Program-made: the position numbers and the translations under genes
Notes under the pieces: generated by a model
Told to the model about the DNA's origin: nothing
Database searches by the model: none
The model's input: the letters and a program-made list of their open reading frames with translations, nothing else
Shown: positions 34,340 through 42,553 of the stretch, piece after piece
How the letters are laid out: each line of letters starts with the position of its first letter
How positions within the stretch are numbered: the stretch's first letter is position 1
DNA from: Hyphomicrobium sp. MC1
GTDB taxonomy: Bacteria > Pseudomonadota > Alphaproteobacteria > Rhizobiales > Hyphomicrobiaceae
Direction: 5' to 3'
Assembly (NCBI RefSeq): GCF_000253295.1
Contig: NC_015717.1
Location: forward strand, 2,480,001-2,544,000
DNA length: 64,000 nt

Positions 34340-36871
34340 CTATTGGCCTGCCGGCGCGAACGGCTTGGGCGCGAACTCATCATCGGCGGCGGGCGCTGAC
34401 GGAGCGGGCGGCGCAAGCGGCTTGCTTTCGACAGCAGCCGGCGGCGATTGCGAGACAGCGGGAGCTTGGGCCGCGGCAGGCGCAGCAACAGGTGGCAGCG
34501 CACCGGCCGCGGGCGTCGCCGTCGTTGCGACAGGAGCGGGTGCATTCGGCGGCGCAGCCGTTGGTGCCGCCGGAGCCGGAATGGCGGAGCGTCGCAATTC
34601 GATGGCCTGGCCAGGCACTTCGGCGGGCGTCGCGGCGGCGGTGCTCGGTACGGTGATGCTTGGCGTGCCGATGCTCGGAGTGGTCGCGGGAGGCGGCTCG
34701 CTGCCCGGCGGCCCGGATGTCACGCCAATCGTTTCCATCGGTTTCGGCGTATCCTCGGGATCGGGTGCGCCGATGTCGTTGTCGTCGAACGGCGCGGGTG
34801 CAGCCGTGCCCGGCGGAATTGCACCAGTGACCGCGCCTCCGCTGCCAGCAGGACTTTTCGACAGGACCGATTTGACGTCCGGGATCTCGACGTTCGGCTC
34901 GGCGACAGGCGGTGCGGCGACTACTGGCGGCGGCACGGTATAGCCCGTTGCCGTCGCAGCGTCAGGACCGTCGCCGTATTTCGCGAGAATGGCCCTCGCC
35001 TTGTCCGCCACAGCGTCGGCGATGGCAGCCTGTCCTTCCGCAGTCGGATGGAAGGCGCCTGAATACGTCGATGCAAGGATCGCCTGGAACGGCGCGAACG
35101 GTTCGATCTTCAGATAGTTCGTCAGGAAGCCGGCGGCGGCGTGGAAGTTACCAGTCATGAAGGCATCGTTCGGTGTGCGGAACCAGCGCTGCCGGGCGGC
35201 ATAGGGCCGATAGTCAGCCGGGTTGTAGGGCGTCCACATGCCATCTAGCTTGCGCGGAAGGCGCAGATCGTCGACTTCGCTCACGCCTTCGACGCTGAGG
35301 CCCGCGCAGATGCTGCGGCCAATGAATTCGCGGCGATGCGCTTCGACGTAGGTCCAGCCGAACTCTTGTGCGCTATCCCGCATCTGACGATTGAGCTTGT
35401 CGGCGAACCACATCGCGAGCTTCAACCTCGTCCGATCGAGCTGAAAATCAGGCACGACGTCCATGCCGGCATTGCCGCTGGCGCAGATCTGACTACCGTC
35501 GCCTTGCAGCGCGAGGCCCGGATATGCGACGAGCAAAATGCGATCGCTTTCCTCCCACGGCACGTAGAGCAGCGCGTGGATGGCGCGATTGAGCGCCTTA
35601 TAGCGCGGTCCGAGGTTCTGAAGCGCGGTCGAGATTTCGGCGTCGCTATGAATTTCACCGAGCCAGCCGCCAAGCTCGCGCAGCAGGGACTCGTTCGAGA
35701 GCACCGTGTTCGCGAGAATGCGAGAGAAGCCGATGTCGTTGCCGCCTATGGAGAGCAATACGAGGTCGATCTTGCGGGCGGAATCCTGTGGACACTGATG
35801 CATGATCAGATCCTGCAGATCCGGCACCGCGCCGTTCTGGTCGTAGGCTTCGGTGAGCTTGACCAACTGGGTTTTGCTCTTTCCGCATTGCGCTTCGGCG
35901 ACGGCTGAAAGCTGCGAATAGCGTGGCGGGTTGGGCACCCATTCGTTGCCCTTGTAACGCAAGAAAAGGCCGTCCGTGATCTCGGCGCCGGCACAAGAGA
36001 CGCCGACGAAGGTGACGGCGCGATGCGGGTCTTCGATGGCGAGCTGAAGCGACGTGCGAAGCTGCTCGGAATAAAGCGAGCGGTGGCAGGCCTGATCGAG
36101 CCAGCGGGCATTTTCCTTGATGAAGGCGGCGTCGCCCAACTCTTTCCACGGCCCGATACGAGCAGGATAGCCCGTCAAGCTGGCGTACATGCCGAGCGTG
36201 CTGTAATCGGCCGTGCGTTCGCGTGAGAAACGCACCGGCATATCGGGATTGCCCTCGCCCGATGCAAAGCTGTCGCCCATGCCGGCGATCAGGATGTCCC
36301 GCACCTTGATGTCGATCTGCGCGATCTGACGGCCGCCGATTTGGACAGTCACCATTGCGCCGCCCGGATACGGCACTACGAAGCGCGCGGGCTCGCTGCA
36401 CGGCTGCGTGATGGCATCCCCGCGCGGATTCTTGGTATCGCCGCGAGGCGCCGACAGCCATGTGCACGACAGCATCGACGGGCTATCGATGCCGGAAATT
36501 TTGGCGATGACGGCATGATGAGTCGGATTGATGTAATCGTCGTAGGCTTTGCACTTGAAGCGATTGTTGCTCCAGCAGGTCTTGTCGAACATCGACGCGG
36601 CCCAGCCGTCGCGATCGTCTCGCTGAAGGGAATGCTCTTCCGAGAGGATCGGCGTCGTTTTTTCGCGCGGGCCTAATGAGCGGTAGGTCTCGCGATGGGC
36701 GTTGGTGTCGTTCGGGTCGATGAAAAAGCGGAACGGGTTTTCGATACGCCACGTAATCGTAGGTGCAGCCTCGGCGCGGCTCGGCATTGCAAGTCCTGCA
36801 ATGACGCAAGCCAGCGGAAGGAACAGCCCCGCTGCGATCGCTCGCAGCCCCCGTTTCAACATCGATGCCAT
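34340..36871 (-). CDS. Exported SGNH/GDSL-type hydrolase with Pro/Ala-rich C-terminus
   Basis: 843 residues from ATG 36871, preceded by GAGGG; upstream sequence belongs to the previous gene. The signal peptide is 'MLKRGLRAIAAGLFLPLACVIAGLAMPSRAEA'. SGNH blocks: Ser in 'LIAGMGDSFASGEGNPD', Asn in 'LLSIGGNDIGFS' and a late His in 'YSGAFHPTAEGQAAIAD'. The catalytic domain runs to about residue 630 of the mature protein. The last about 200 residues are Pro/Ala-rich low complexity. It is a periplasmic esterase or lipase of unknown substrate. The gene is much longer than typical SGNH proteins and starts 20 bp after the squalene/phytoene synthase family gene. Confidence 0.85.
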   Translation of the reverse strand: MASMLKRGLRAIAAGLFLPLACVIAGLAMPSRAEAAPTITWRIENPFRFFIDPNDTNAHRETYRSLGPREKTTPILSEEHSLQRDDRDGWAASMFDKTCWSNNRFKCKAYDDYINPTHHAVIAKISGIDSPSMLSCTWLSAPRGDTKNPRGDAITQPCSEPARFVVPYPGGAMVTVQIGGRQIAQIDIKVRDILIAGMGDSFASGEGNPDMPVRFSRERTADYSTLGMYASLTGYPARIGPWKELGDAAFIKENARWLDQACHRSLYSEQLRTSLQLAIEDPHRAVTFVGVSCAGAEITDGLFLRYKGNEWVPNPPRYSQLSAVAEAQCGKSKTQLVKLTEAYDQNGAVPDLQDLIMHQCPQDSARKIDLVLLSIGGNDIGFSRILANTVLSNESLLRELGGWLGEIHSDAEISTALQNLGPRYKALNRAIHALLYVPWEESDRILLVAYPGLALQGDGSQICASGNAGMDVVPDFQLDRTRLKLAMWFADKLNRQMRDSAQEFGWTYVEAHRREFIGRSICAGLSVEGVSEVDDLRLPRKLDGMWTPYNPADYRPYAARQRWFRTPNDAFMTGNFHAAAGFLTNYLKIEPFAPFQAILASTYSGAFHPTAEGQAAIADAVADKARAILAKYGDGPDAATATGYTVPPPVVAAPPVAEPNVEIPDVKSVLSKSPAGSGGAVTGAIPPGTAAPAPFDDNDIGAPDPEDTPKPMETIGVTSGPPGSEPPPATTPSIGTPSITVPSTAAATPAEVPGQAIELRRSAIPAPAAPTAAPPNAPAPVATTATPAAGALPPVAAPAAAQAPAVSQSPPAAVESKPLAPPAPSAPAADDEFAPKPFAPAGQ

Positions 36872-36890
36872 CAGCCCTCTTCGTCGGCCG

Positions 36891-37724
36891 TCAAATGCGG
36901 CCGGACCACTGCGCGCGTGCGATACGCCACAATCGAGCCATCGGCGCGACGTCCACGATTTCGCGCGCCGGCTCATGCCGAGGCTTTTGCAAAGCGCGAA
37001 AATAGGGCTCGACGAGGGCAAGCGGCAAAAGGGCGGTCGTAAATAGCCTTGGTTTGCCCGTGAGATGACGCCGCACGTTGGCGAGTCCACGCCTGCCTTC
37101 TGCCGCCATCCAGGCGATTTGCGGCCGCCAGTCGGTCACCTCTTTTTGATCATAAGGGTTCGGCGATCTGGGCATCGGCAGGGGCGCGCGGCCGTGCATC
37201 AGTGCATAGGGCAGTTCAATCCCGAGCCGTGCAAAGCCCGACGCGCGGGCGGCGGCATCAACGAGCGCCTCGTCAAGGTCAACGCCAAGGATCGCGCCCG
37301 CGAGTAAAAACGGCGTGCCGTCGATGATGCGTAGGCGGGCGATGAGATCCTCGTCGGACGCCGGTTGCTCCGCGTAGAGCGCATCTGCATGGGCCTCCAG
37401 ATAGCTCTCGATCCGCCCCAGCGACAGGGAGCGGCGGCGGATGACCTCGGCGAAGGCGTCGAGAACGGGATTGCCGGAACGGCCGCTTTCGCCGCGGCTA
37501 AGAAAGGCGTCGCGCCACCACGCAACACGGATTTCGCCGAGCATGGCTTCGCTCACCTGACGCGAGATGCGCTCGATTTCGCCGGTGAAGGCTGCGAGCG
37601 CGATCAAGTCATCGCGGGCGGCAGCAGGCGCAAAAAGCGCCGCATAGAAGCGGTCGGGCGCGTGGGTGCGGGCGCTCGTGCGCACCGTGTCGAAGGATGC
37701 TGTCGTTGCTACGGCGTCGGTCAC
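36891..37724 (-). CDS. Squalene/phytoene synthase family protein (NDUFAF6-like)
   Basis: 277 residues. The fold is recognised from 'PDRFYAALFAPAAARDDLIALAAFTGEIERI', 'LGEIRVAWWRDAF' and 'LGRIESYLEAHADALY'. The catalytic Asp-rich DxxxD motifs of true squalene or phytoene synthases are not seen; the first is replaced by 'GEIERISRQVSE'. It resembles the NDUFAF6-type complex I assembly branch, which lacks those residues. It lies directly downstream of the Mth938 (NDUFAF3-like) gene and secF, which fits respiratory-complex assembly better than isoprenoid synthesis. Confidence 0.8.
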   Translation of the reverse strand: MTDAVATTASFDTVRTSARTHAPDRFYAALFAPAAARDDLIALAAFTGEIERISRQVSEAMLGEIRVAWWRDAFLSRGESGRSGNPVLDAFAEVIRRRSLSLGRIESYLEAHADALYAEQPASDEDLIARLRIIDGTPFLLAGAILGVDLDEALVDAAARASGFARLGIELPYALMHGRAPLPMPRSPNPYDQKEVTDWRPQIAWMAAEGRRGLANVRRHLTGKPRLFTTALLPLALVEPYFRALQKPRHEPAREIVDVAPMARLWRIARAQWSGRI

Positions 37725-37807
37725 GCTGTGGCTTTCGCTCGATGGAAACTACGGGACGTAAATAGCATCCTGACTCAATCTCTGCGCGGCCGGATGATGG
37801 AGACGTC

Positions 37808-38185
37808 TCAGGGAACGGCGATCAGGGCTGCTGCGATCGGGCGTTTTTCGGCGATCAGAATGTTGTAGGTGCGGGCCGCTGCCCCTGTCGACATCGGCTC
37901 GAGGCCGATGCCCGCCTTGGCGAACGCTTCGTAGATTTCCGGTTTGGGCCAGAGTTGCTTTTCGCCCGTGCCGAACAGCACGGTGATCGGCGGTTCGACG
38001 AGGTTCAGAAGGAATGCAATATCGCCGTCGGTCAGCGCATCGACGCTTGTCGCAGGCCATGCCCAGACACCCGACGGCAGACACAGGACTGAGCCACGAT
38101 GGCTCATATCGGCGAACCGAAAGCCGCCGTTGCCGTACGCCGTTATCGGCGTCTCGTAGGGATAGCGGGCGACGTCGCGAGTCAT
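37808..38185 (-). CDS. Mth938-like (DUF498/NDUFAF3) protein
   Basis: 125 residues. The DUF498/Mth938 domain is shown by 'ITAYGNGGFRFADMSHRGSVLCLPSGVWAWP', 'VEPPITVLFGTGEKQLWPKPEIYEAFAKAGIGLEPMSTGAAARTYNILIAEKRPIAAALI'. The human homologue NDUFAF3 is a complex I assembly factor. The order secD-secF-Mth938-squalene/phytoene synthase family is conserved in alphaproteobacteria, as here. It follows secF by 24 bp. Confidence 0.9.
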   Translation of the reverse strand: MTRDVARYPYETPITAYGNGGFRFADMSHRGSVLCLPSGVWAWPATSVDALTDGDIAFLLNLVEPPITVLFGTGEKQLWPKPEIYEAFAKAGIGLEPMSTGAAARTYNILIAEKRPIAAALIAVP

Positions 38186-38209
38186 GACGGCGCCGCCCTG
38201 CTTTCGACC

Positions 38210-39184
38210 TTAAGCCTTGGCCTTCGACTTCGTCGTAGCCATCGCCTTTGCGGCAGCATCGCTCCAGTCGCGCTTGACGCCGAGGTAGCCCAACAGCGGC
38301 GCGGCGATGAAGATCGACGAATAGGTGCCAATCACGACGCCCAAGAGCATCGCAAGGTTGAAGCTGCGGATTACCTCGCCGCCGAAGATATAGAGGGAAA
38401 GCAACACTGCGACCGCAGTGGCACCCGTCAGGATCGTGCGCGACAGCGTCTCGTTGATCGAGAGATTCAGAAGCTCGTTGAGCTCCATCTTCTTAAACTT
38501 GCGCAGGTTTTCGCGGATGCGGTCTGAGACGACGACGGTGTCGTTCACCGAATAGCCGAGAATGGTCAGAAGCGCGGCCACCGTCGACAGATCGAATTCG
38601 AACCGGAACAGCGAAAATATGCCCGCCGTGACCAGCACGTCGTGCGTCAACGCGACCACGGCGCCGAGCGCGAACTGCCATTCGAACCGGAACCAGACAT
38701 AAGCGACGATAGCGAGAATGCCTGCTGCAACGGCGATGAAGCCGGTCATGCGCAGTTCGCTCGAAACGGCGGGACCGACGACTTCGACACGCCTCTGCAC
38801 GTAGTCGGCATCCGTCGCCGCAGTCACCTTTTTCAGGGCTTCCTGCTGCGCGGCTTCGCCGCCGGGCTGCTCTTCCAGGCGGACAAGAACGTCGTCAGGT
38901 GTACCGAACTCCTGAATCTGCACGTTACCGAGGCCGAGGCCGTTAAGCTTCTCGCGCAGTGCGCTGATATCGGCTTTTCCGGATTTCGTCTTCAGCTCGA
39001 CAAGAGAGCCGCCCTTGAAGTCCACGCCATAGTTCAAGCCAAGCGTCATGCAGAGCGCAAGGGAGATCAGCATGGCGATGATCGACGCCGCGAGCGCCGG
39101 GCCCTTGAACTTCATGAAGGGCAAGCGAAGGTCGTGCGGGAAGAAGTCGACGCCCTTGAAGACGGGAATGAGTTTCATCAACAC
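38210..39184 (-). CDS. secF: Protein translocase subunit SecF
   Basis: 324 residues from GTG 39184, with AGGAG nine bases upstream inside the secD end; ATG 39178 is an alternative. SecF works with SecD as a proton-driven motor on the periplasmic side of SecYEG. Six membrane helices are evident; the SecF signatures are 'LNYGVDFKGGSLVELKT', 'TGATAVAVLLSLYIFGGEVIRSFNLAMLLGVVIGTYSSIFIAAPLL' and 'ILGYSVNDTVVVSDRIREN'. It follows secD by 12 bp and is followed by the Mth938 gene. Confidence 0.96.
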   Translation of the reverse strand: MLMKLIPVFKGVDFFPHDLRLPFMKFKGPALAASIIAMLISLALCMTLGLNYGVDFKGGSLVELKTKSGKADISALREKLNGLGLGNVQIQEFGTPDDVLVRLEEQPGGEAAQQEALKKVTAATDADYVQRRVEVVGPAVSSELRMTGFIAVAAGILAIVAYVWFRFEWQFALGAVVALTHDVLVTAGIFSLFRFEFDLSTVAALLTILGYSVNDTVVVSDRIRENLRKFKKMELNELLNLSINETLSRTILTGATAVAVLLSLYIFGGEVIRSFNLAMLLGVVIGTYSSIFIAAPLLGYLGVKRDWSDAAAKAMATTKSKAKA

Positions 39185-39196
39185 GGAAGGCGTCTC

Positions 39197-40819
39197 CTAG
39201 ACCGGAACGGTCTGAATGCGGCCCTTGGGCTGGGCCCTGAGCCAGAACCAGATGAGCATTCGCACGACCGTCACAGACGCGAAGATCGAAGTCAGAATGC
39301 CGATTGTAAGCGTGACGGCGAAGCCGCGGATCGGACCGGAGCCGAGCCAGAACATGATGATGGCGCAAGCCAGCGTCGTCAGCTGGCTATCGGCGATCGT
39401 CACGAAGGCGCGCTGGAAGCCGGCGTCGATGCCTGCAACCGGCGTCTTGCCGGTGCGCAGTTCTTCGCGGATACGCTCATAGATCAGAACGTTAGCGTCG
39501 ACGGCCATCGCGACGCCAAGAACGAGACCAGCGATGCCGGGCAACGTCAGCGTCGAGCCAATGAGCGTCATCAACGCCACCGTCATGATCAAATGCACGA
39601 TGAGGCCGACACAGGCGAAAATACCGAACGTCCCGTACGCAAGAACGGTCAGAATAACGACCGCGATACCGCCGATCGTACCTGCCAGCTTACCATCGGC
39701 AATGGAGTCAGCGCCGAGCGACGGGCCGACCGTGCGTTCTTCAACGATGGTCAACTTCGTGGGCAGCGAACCCGAGCGGAGCTGAACGGCGAGACGGGTC
39801 GAACTTTCGACGGTGAAATTACCGGAAATCTGGCCGGAACCACCGAGAATCGGCTCGCGAATGACTGGCGCAGAGAGAACCTTGTCGTCGAGCACGATGG
39901 CGAACGGACGGCCGACATTGTCTTTCGTGAAGTTCGCAAACTTACGCGCGCCAACCTGATTGAAGCGGAAGTTGATGACGGGTTCGCCGGTGCGGCTGTC
40001 GAAGCCCGGCTGGGCGTCGGCGAGGTCTTCACCCTGCACCACCGGCGTTTCGCGCAACAAATAGGAACGCGGACCGCCGTCGTCCTTGTCGGCGGGATAA
40101 ATCTTATAGCCCGTCGGAATGCTGGTCTGCTGGGCTTCGTCAGCGGACATCGACGGATTGACTTCGTGGAACGTCAGCTTCGCAGTTTCACCGATAAGCG
40201 CTTTCAGTTCTTTGGTGTCTTTCAGACCGGGGAACTGGATCAAAATACGATCGGTACCCTGCCGGACAATGGTCGATTCCGAGGTGCCGAGATTGTTCAC
40301 GCGACGGTTGATCGTTTCGATCGACGCAGCGGCAGCATTCGAAAGGCGGGCGCGCAAACCGGCTTCGGTCGGCTTGATAATGATCGTGCCGGGATCGTTG
40401 CCTTCGCTGACATCAACATCGTAGCCGCCGGTTCCGAGCACGGCGCTGCCGATCGTCTGGCGGACCTTGTAGAGTTCCTTGATCGCCTTGTCGCGCTCGT
40501 CAGGCTTTGCAAGCTTCACGACGAGCTGTGAACCCTGAGCGCCAATGCCGGTGAACCCGATCCGCGCGTCACGCAGCACTTTGCGCGATTCATCCCGGAG
40601 ATTGTTCAGCCAATCTTTCTTGATTTCGTTCTGATCCATCTCAAGCAGCAAGTGCGCGCCGCCTTGTAGGTCAAGGCCGAGAGGCATCTGCTTATGCGGG
40701 ATATACCAGGGCCACGACGCAACCGTCTCTTTCGAGAAGAGGTTCGGCATCGCGACCAAGATCCCGGCGAGACAGGTCAGCAGGATGAGAAAAACTTTGG
40801 TGCGGGTAAAGTGCAGCAT
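39197..40819 (-). CDS. secD: Protein translocase subunit SecD
   Basis: 540 residues from ATG 40819, chosen over the frame start 16 codons upstream because the protein then begins 'MLHFTRTKVFLILL', its normal N-terminus. Signatures include 'QMPLGLDLQGGAHLLLEMD', 'RRVNNLGTSESTIVRQGTDRILIQFPG' and the C-terminal membrane part 'GVAMAVDANVLIYERIREELRTG'. A large periplasmic P1 domain lies between helix 1 and helices 2-6. With SecF and YajC it forms the auxiliary SecDF-YajC complex. Confidence 0.97.
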   Translation of the reverse strand: MLHFTRTKVFLILLTCLAGILVAMPNLFSKETVASWPWYIPHKQMPLGLDLQGGAHLLLEMDQNEIKKDWLNNLRDESRKVLRDARIGFTGIGAQGSQLVVKLAKPDERDKAIKELYKVRQTIGSAVLGTGGYDVDVSEGNDPGTIIIKPTEAGLRARLSNAAAASIETINRRVNNLGTSESTIVRQGTDRILIQFPGLKDTKELKALIGETAKLTFHEVNPSMSADEAQQTSIPTGYKIYPADKDDGGPRSYLLRETPVVQGEDLADAQPGFDSRTGEPVINFRFNQVGARKFANFTKDNVGRPFAIVLDDKVLSAPVIREPILGGSGQISGNFTVESSTRLAVQLRSGSLPTKLTIVEERTVGPSLGADSIADGKLAGTIGGIAVVILTVLAYGTFGIFACVGLIVHLIMTVALMTLIGSTLTLPGIAGLVLGVAMAVDANVLIYERIREELRTGKTPVAGIDAGFQRAFVTIADSQLTTLACAIIMFWLGSGPIRGFAVTLTIGILTSIFASVTVVRMLIWFWLRAQPKGRIQTVPV

Positions 40820-40929
40820 CGGAAACGGATCTCGTGCATTAGGCGATGTGCGGATCAACAGCCGCACACCGGGCGCATCCTACTTTTCGCACACGGACCG
40901 ATCGCGATCACGTTGCGACTTTGACAGAT

Positions 40930-41268
40930 TTAGCCTTCTTTGACGGGTTCGCCTTTGGAGCGCACTTCCATCAAGGTGCTCTTCACGATGCGGACTTTCA
41001 GGTTGTCTGCGAGTTCGACTTCGATCTCGTCGCTGGTGTCGGAGACCTTGATCACCTTGCCGACCATACCGCCGGACGTAACGACGGTGTCGCCGCGACG
41101 GACGGCGTTCAGGCGTTCGCGGAGCTGCTTGGCACGCTGCGACTGAGGGCGGATCAACAGGAAGTAGAAGATCGCCAGCATCAGGAGCATGGGGATCAGA
41201 AGTCCGCCAAGCGGATCCATGGCACTTGAAGCGCCTGCGGCTTGTGCGAACGCGGGAGTCGTAAACAT
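40930..41268 (-). CDS. yajC: Preprotein translocase subunit YajC
   Basis: 112 residues from ATG 41268. A single membrane helix 'GLLIPMLLMLAIFYFLLIRPQSQRAKQ' is followed by the cytosolic domain 'RERLNAVRRGDTVVTSGGMVGKVIKVSDTSDEIEVELADNLKVRIVKSTLMEV', both diagnostic. The short N-terminus (FTTPAFAQAAGAS) is typical of alphaproteobacteria. It is 111 bp upstream of secD and likely in the same operon. Confidence 0.95.
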   Translation of the reverse strand: MFTTPAFAQAAGASSAMDPLGGLLIPMLLMLAIFYFLLIRPQSQRAKQLRERLNAVRRGDTVVTSGGMVGKVIKVSDTSDEIEVELADNLKVRIVKSTLMEVRSKGEPVKEG

Positions 41269-41493
41269 TGCGAAGGAACGTCCTCTTGATGCGATTGAAA
41301 TAAGCACTGCCGCCCCGAAACCCAATGGGCCGGGGGAAAGAGCCCCTCAAATTCGGGCGGACTATAGTGGTCCGAGGCCCATTTGCAACCACACAAACCC
41401 CGGCAAAATGGCGTTGGCACGGCCTTTCATAGTGATTAAACACGGTTTTTCCGGCCACTAGCGAGCCGGGTTTTCGCCTTTCTGGATTTCCTG

Positions 41494-42351
41494 ATGTCTG
41501 ATGCCGACGCCTACCGCCCGCTTCTGGAGCGAATTGCAGATGCCCTGGAACGATTGAGCCCGCCGCCGCTGCGCGCCGTCAGCTTCGATGCCGCCGACGC
41601 GTTCATCTGGCAGGCCGAGAGCAACAGTTTCGAGCCGGTGCCGGAAGTTAGCGGCGTGCCGCTTAAGCTGTTGAAAGGCATCGACCGGACGGCCGGCATC
41701 CTGCTCGACAACACCCGCCGGTTCGCAGCCGGGTTTCCTGCCAACAACGCGTTGCTCTGGGGAGCGCGTGGCATGGGCAAATCGAGCCTCGTCAAGGCCG
41801 CCCATGCAGATGCTCTCGCCATCAGCGGCGGTTTGAAGCTCGTTGAGATTCACCGCGAAGATATCGCCTCGCTGCCGAGGTGCCTGTCGCTGCTTAAGGC
41901 GGCGGCCCCTCTCCGGTTTATCGTGTTCTGCGATGACCTGTCGTTCGATCACGACGACACCAGCTACAAATCGCTCAAGGCCGTGCTCGATGGCGGTATC
42001 GAAGGCCGTCCGAAAAACGTGCTGTTCTATGCGACGTCGAACCGACGGCACCTGATGCCGCGCGATATGATCGATAACGAGCGGGCGACGGCGATCAATC
42101 CGGGCGAGGCGACGGAAGAGAAAGTCTCACTGTCGGATCGCTTCGGACTTTGGCTCGGCTTCCACAACGCAAGCCAAGACGATTACCTCGCGATGGTGCG
42201 CGCCTATGTCGAGTATTTCGGCATCAACGTGAGCGACGCAGAACTCGAACGCGACGCGCTTGAATGGGCGACGACGCGTGGCGCACGCTCGGGCCGTGTC
42301 GCCTGGCAGTACGTGCAGGATCTCGCCGGTCGAAACAAGACGTCGATTTAG
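41494..42351 (+). CDS. DUF815-family ATPase
   Basis: 285 residues from ATG 41494. An AAA-like P-loop ATPase with Walker A 'LLWGARGMGKSSLVKA' and Walker B 'RFIVFCDDLSFDHDDTSYKSLKAVLDGGIEGRP', then sensor-like 'NVLFYATSNRRHLMPRDM' and 'SLSDRFGLWLGF', all as in DUF815 proteins. These are cytosolic ATPases with no clear assigned role. It is divergent from yajC across about 225 bp. Confidence 0.9.
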   Translation: MSDADAYRPLLERIADALERLSPPPLRAVSFDAADAFIWQAESNSFEPVPEVSGVPLKLLKGIDRTAGILLDNTRRFAAGFPANNALLWGARGMGKSSLVKAAHADALAISGGLKLVEIHREDIASLPRCLSLLKAAAPLRFIVFCDDLSFDHDDTSYKSLKAVLDGGIEGRPKNVLFYATSNRRHLMPRDMIDNERATAINPGEATEEKVSLSDRFGLWLGFHNASQDDYLAMVRAYVEYFGINVSDAELERDALEWATTRGARSGRVAWQYVQDLAGRNKTSI

Positions 42352-42426
42352 TTGGCGCTCGTTAGTTGGCGCTCGGCGACACGCTCCGCGCGCCGGCCGC
42401 CGAGCGCGGACTATGCAGCAGCGAGC

Positions 42427-42467
42427 GGCGCTTGCGGCCGGCTCCGCGCAGCGGAGTCGCAAGCGCC
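42427..42467. repeat. Strong nested hairpin
   Basis: GGCGCTTGCG pairs with CGCAAGCGCC over an interior GCTCCGC/GCGGAGT hairpin with a 3-base loop. It lies between convergent DUF815 and the LysM/M23 gene, after a short direct duplication of 'AGTTGGCGCTCG' (42351-42375 region). It has no T-run; it could be a terminator, an RNA-processing element or a palindromic repeat unit. Confidence 0.5.
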
Positions 42468-42553
42468 AATCAATTAAAGAGAGCCGGATCTTGCGACCCG
42501 GCCCCCATGCTTCCCTCTGTGCCAGCGCGTTGCCCCCGCGCTAGATCGTGGCG

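Noticed and set aside
38642..40531. 629-codon plus-strand frame across secF-secD
   Set aside because: Antisense shadow of secDF with no recognisable motif or ribosome-binding site.
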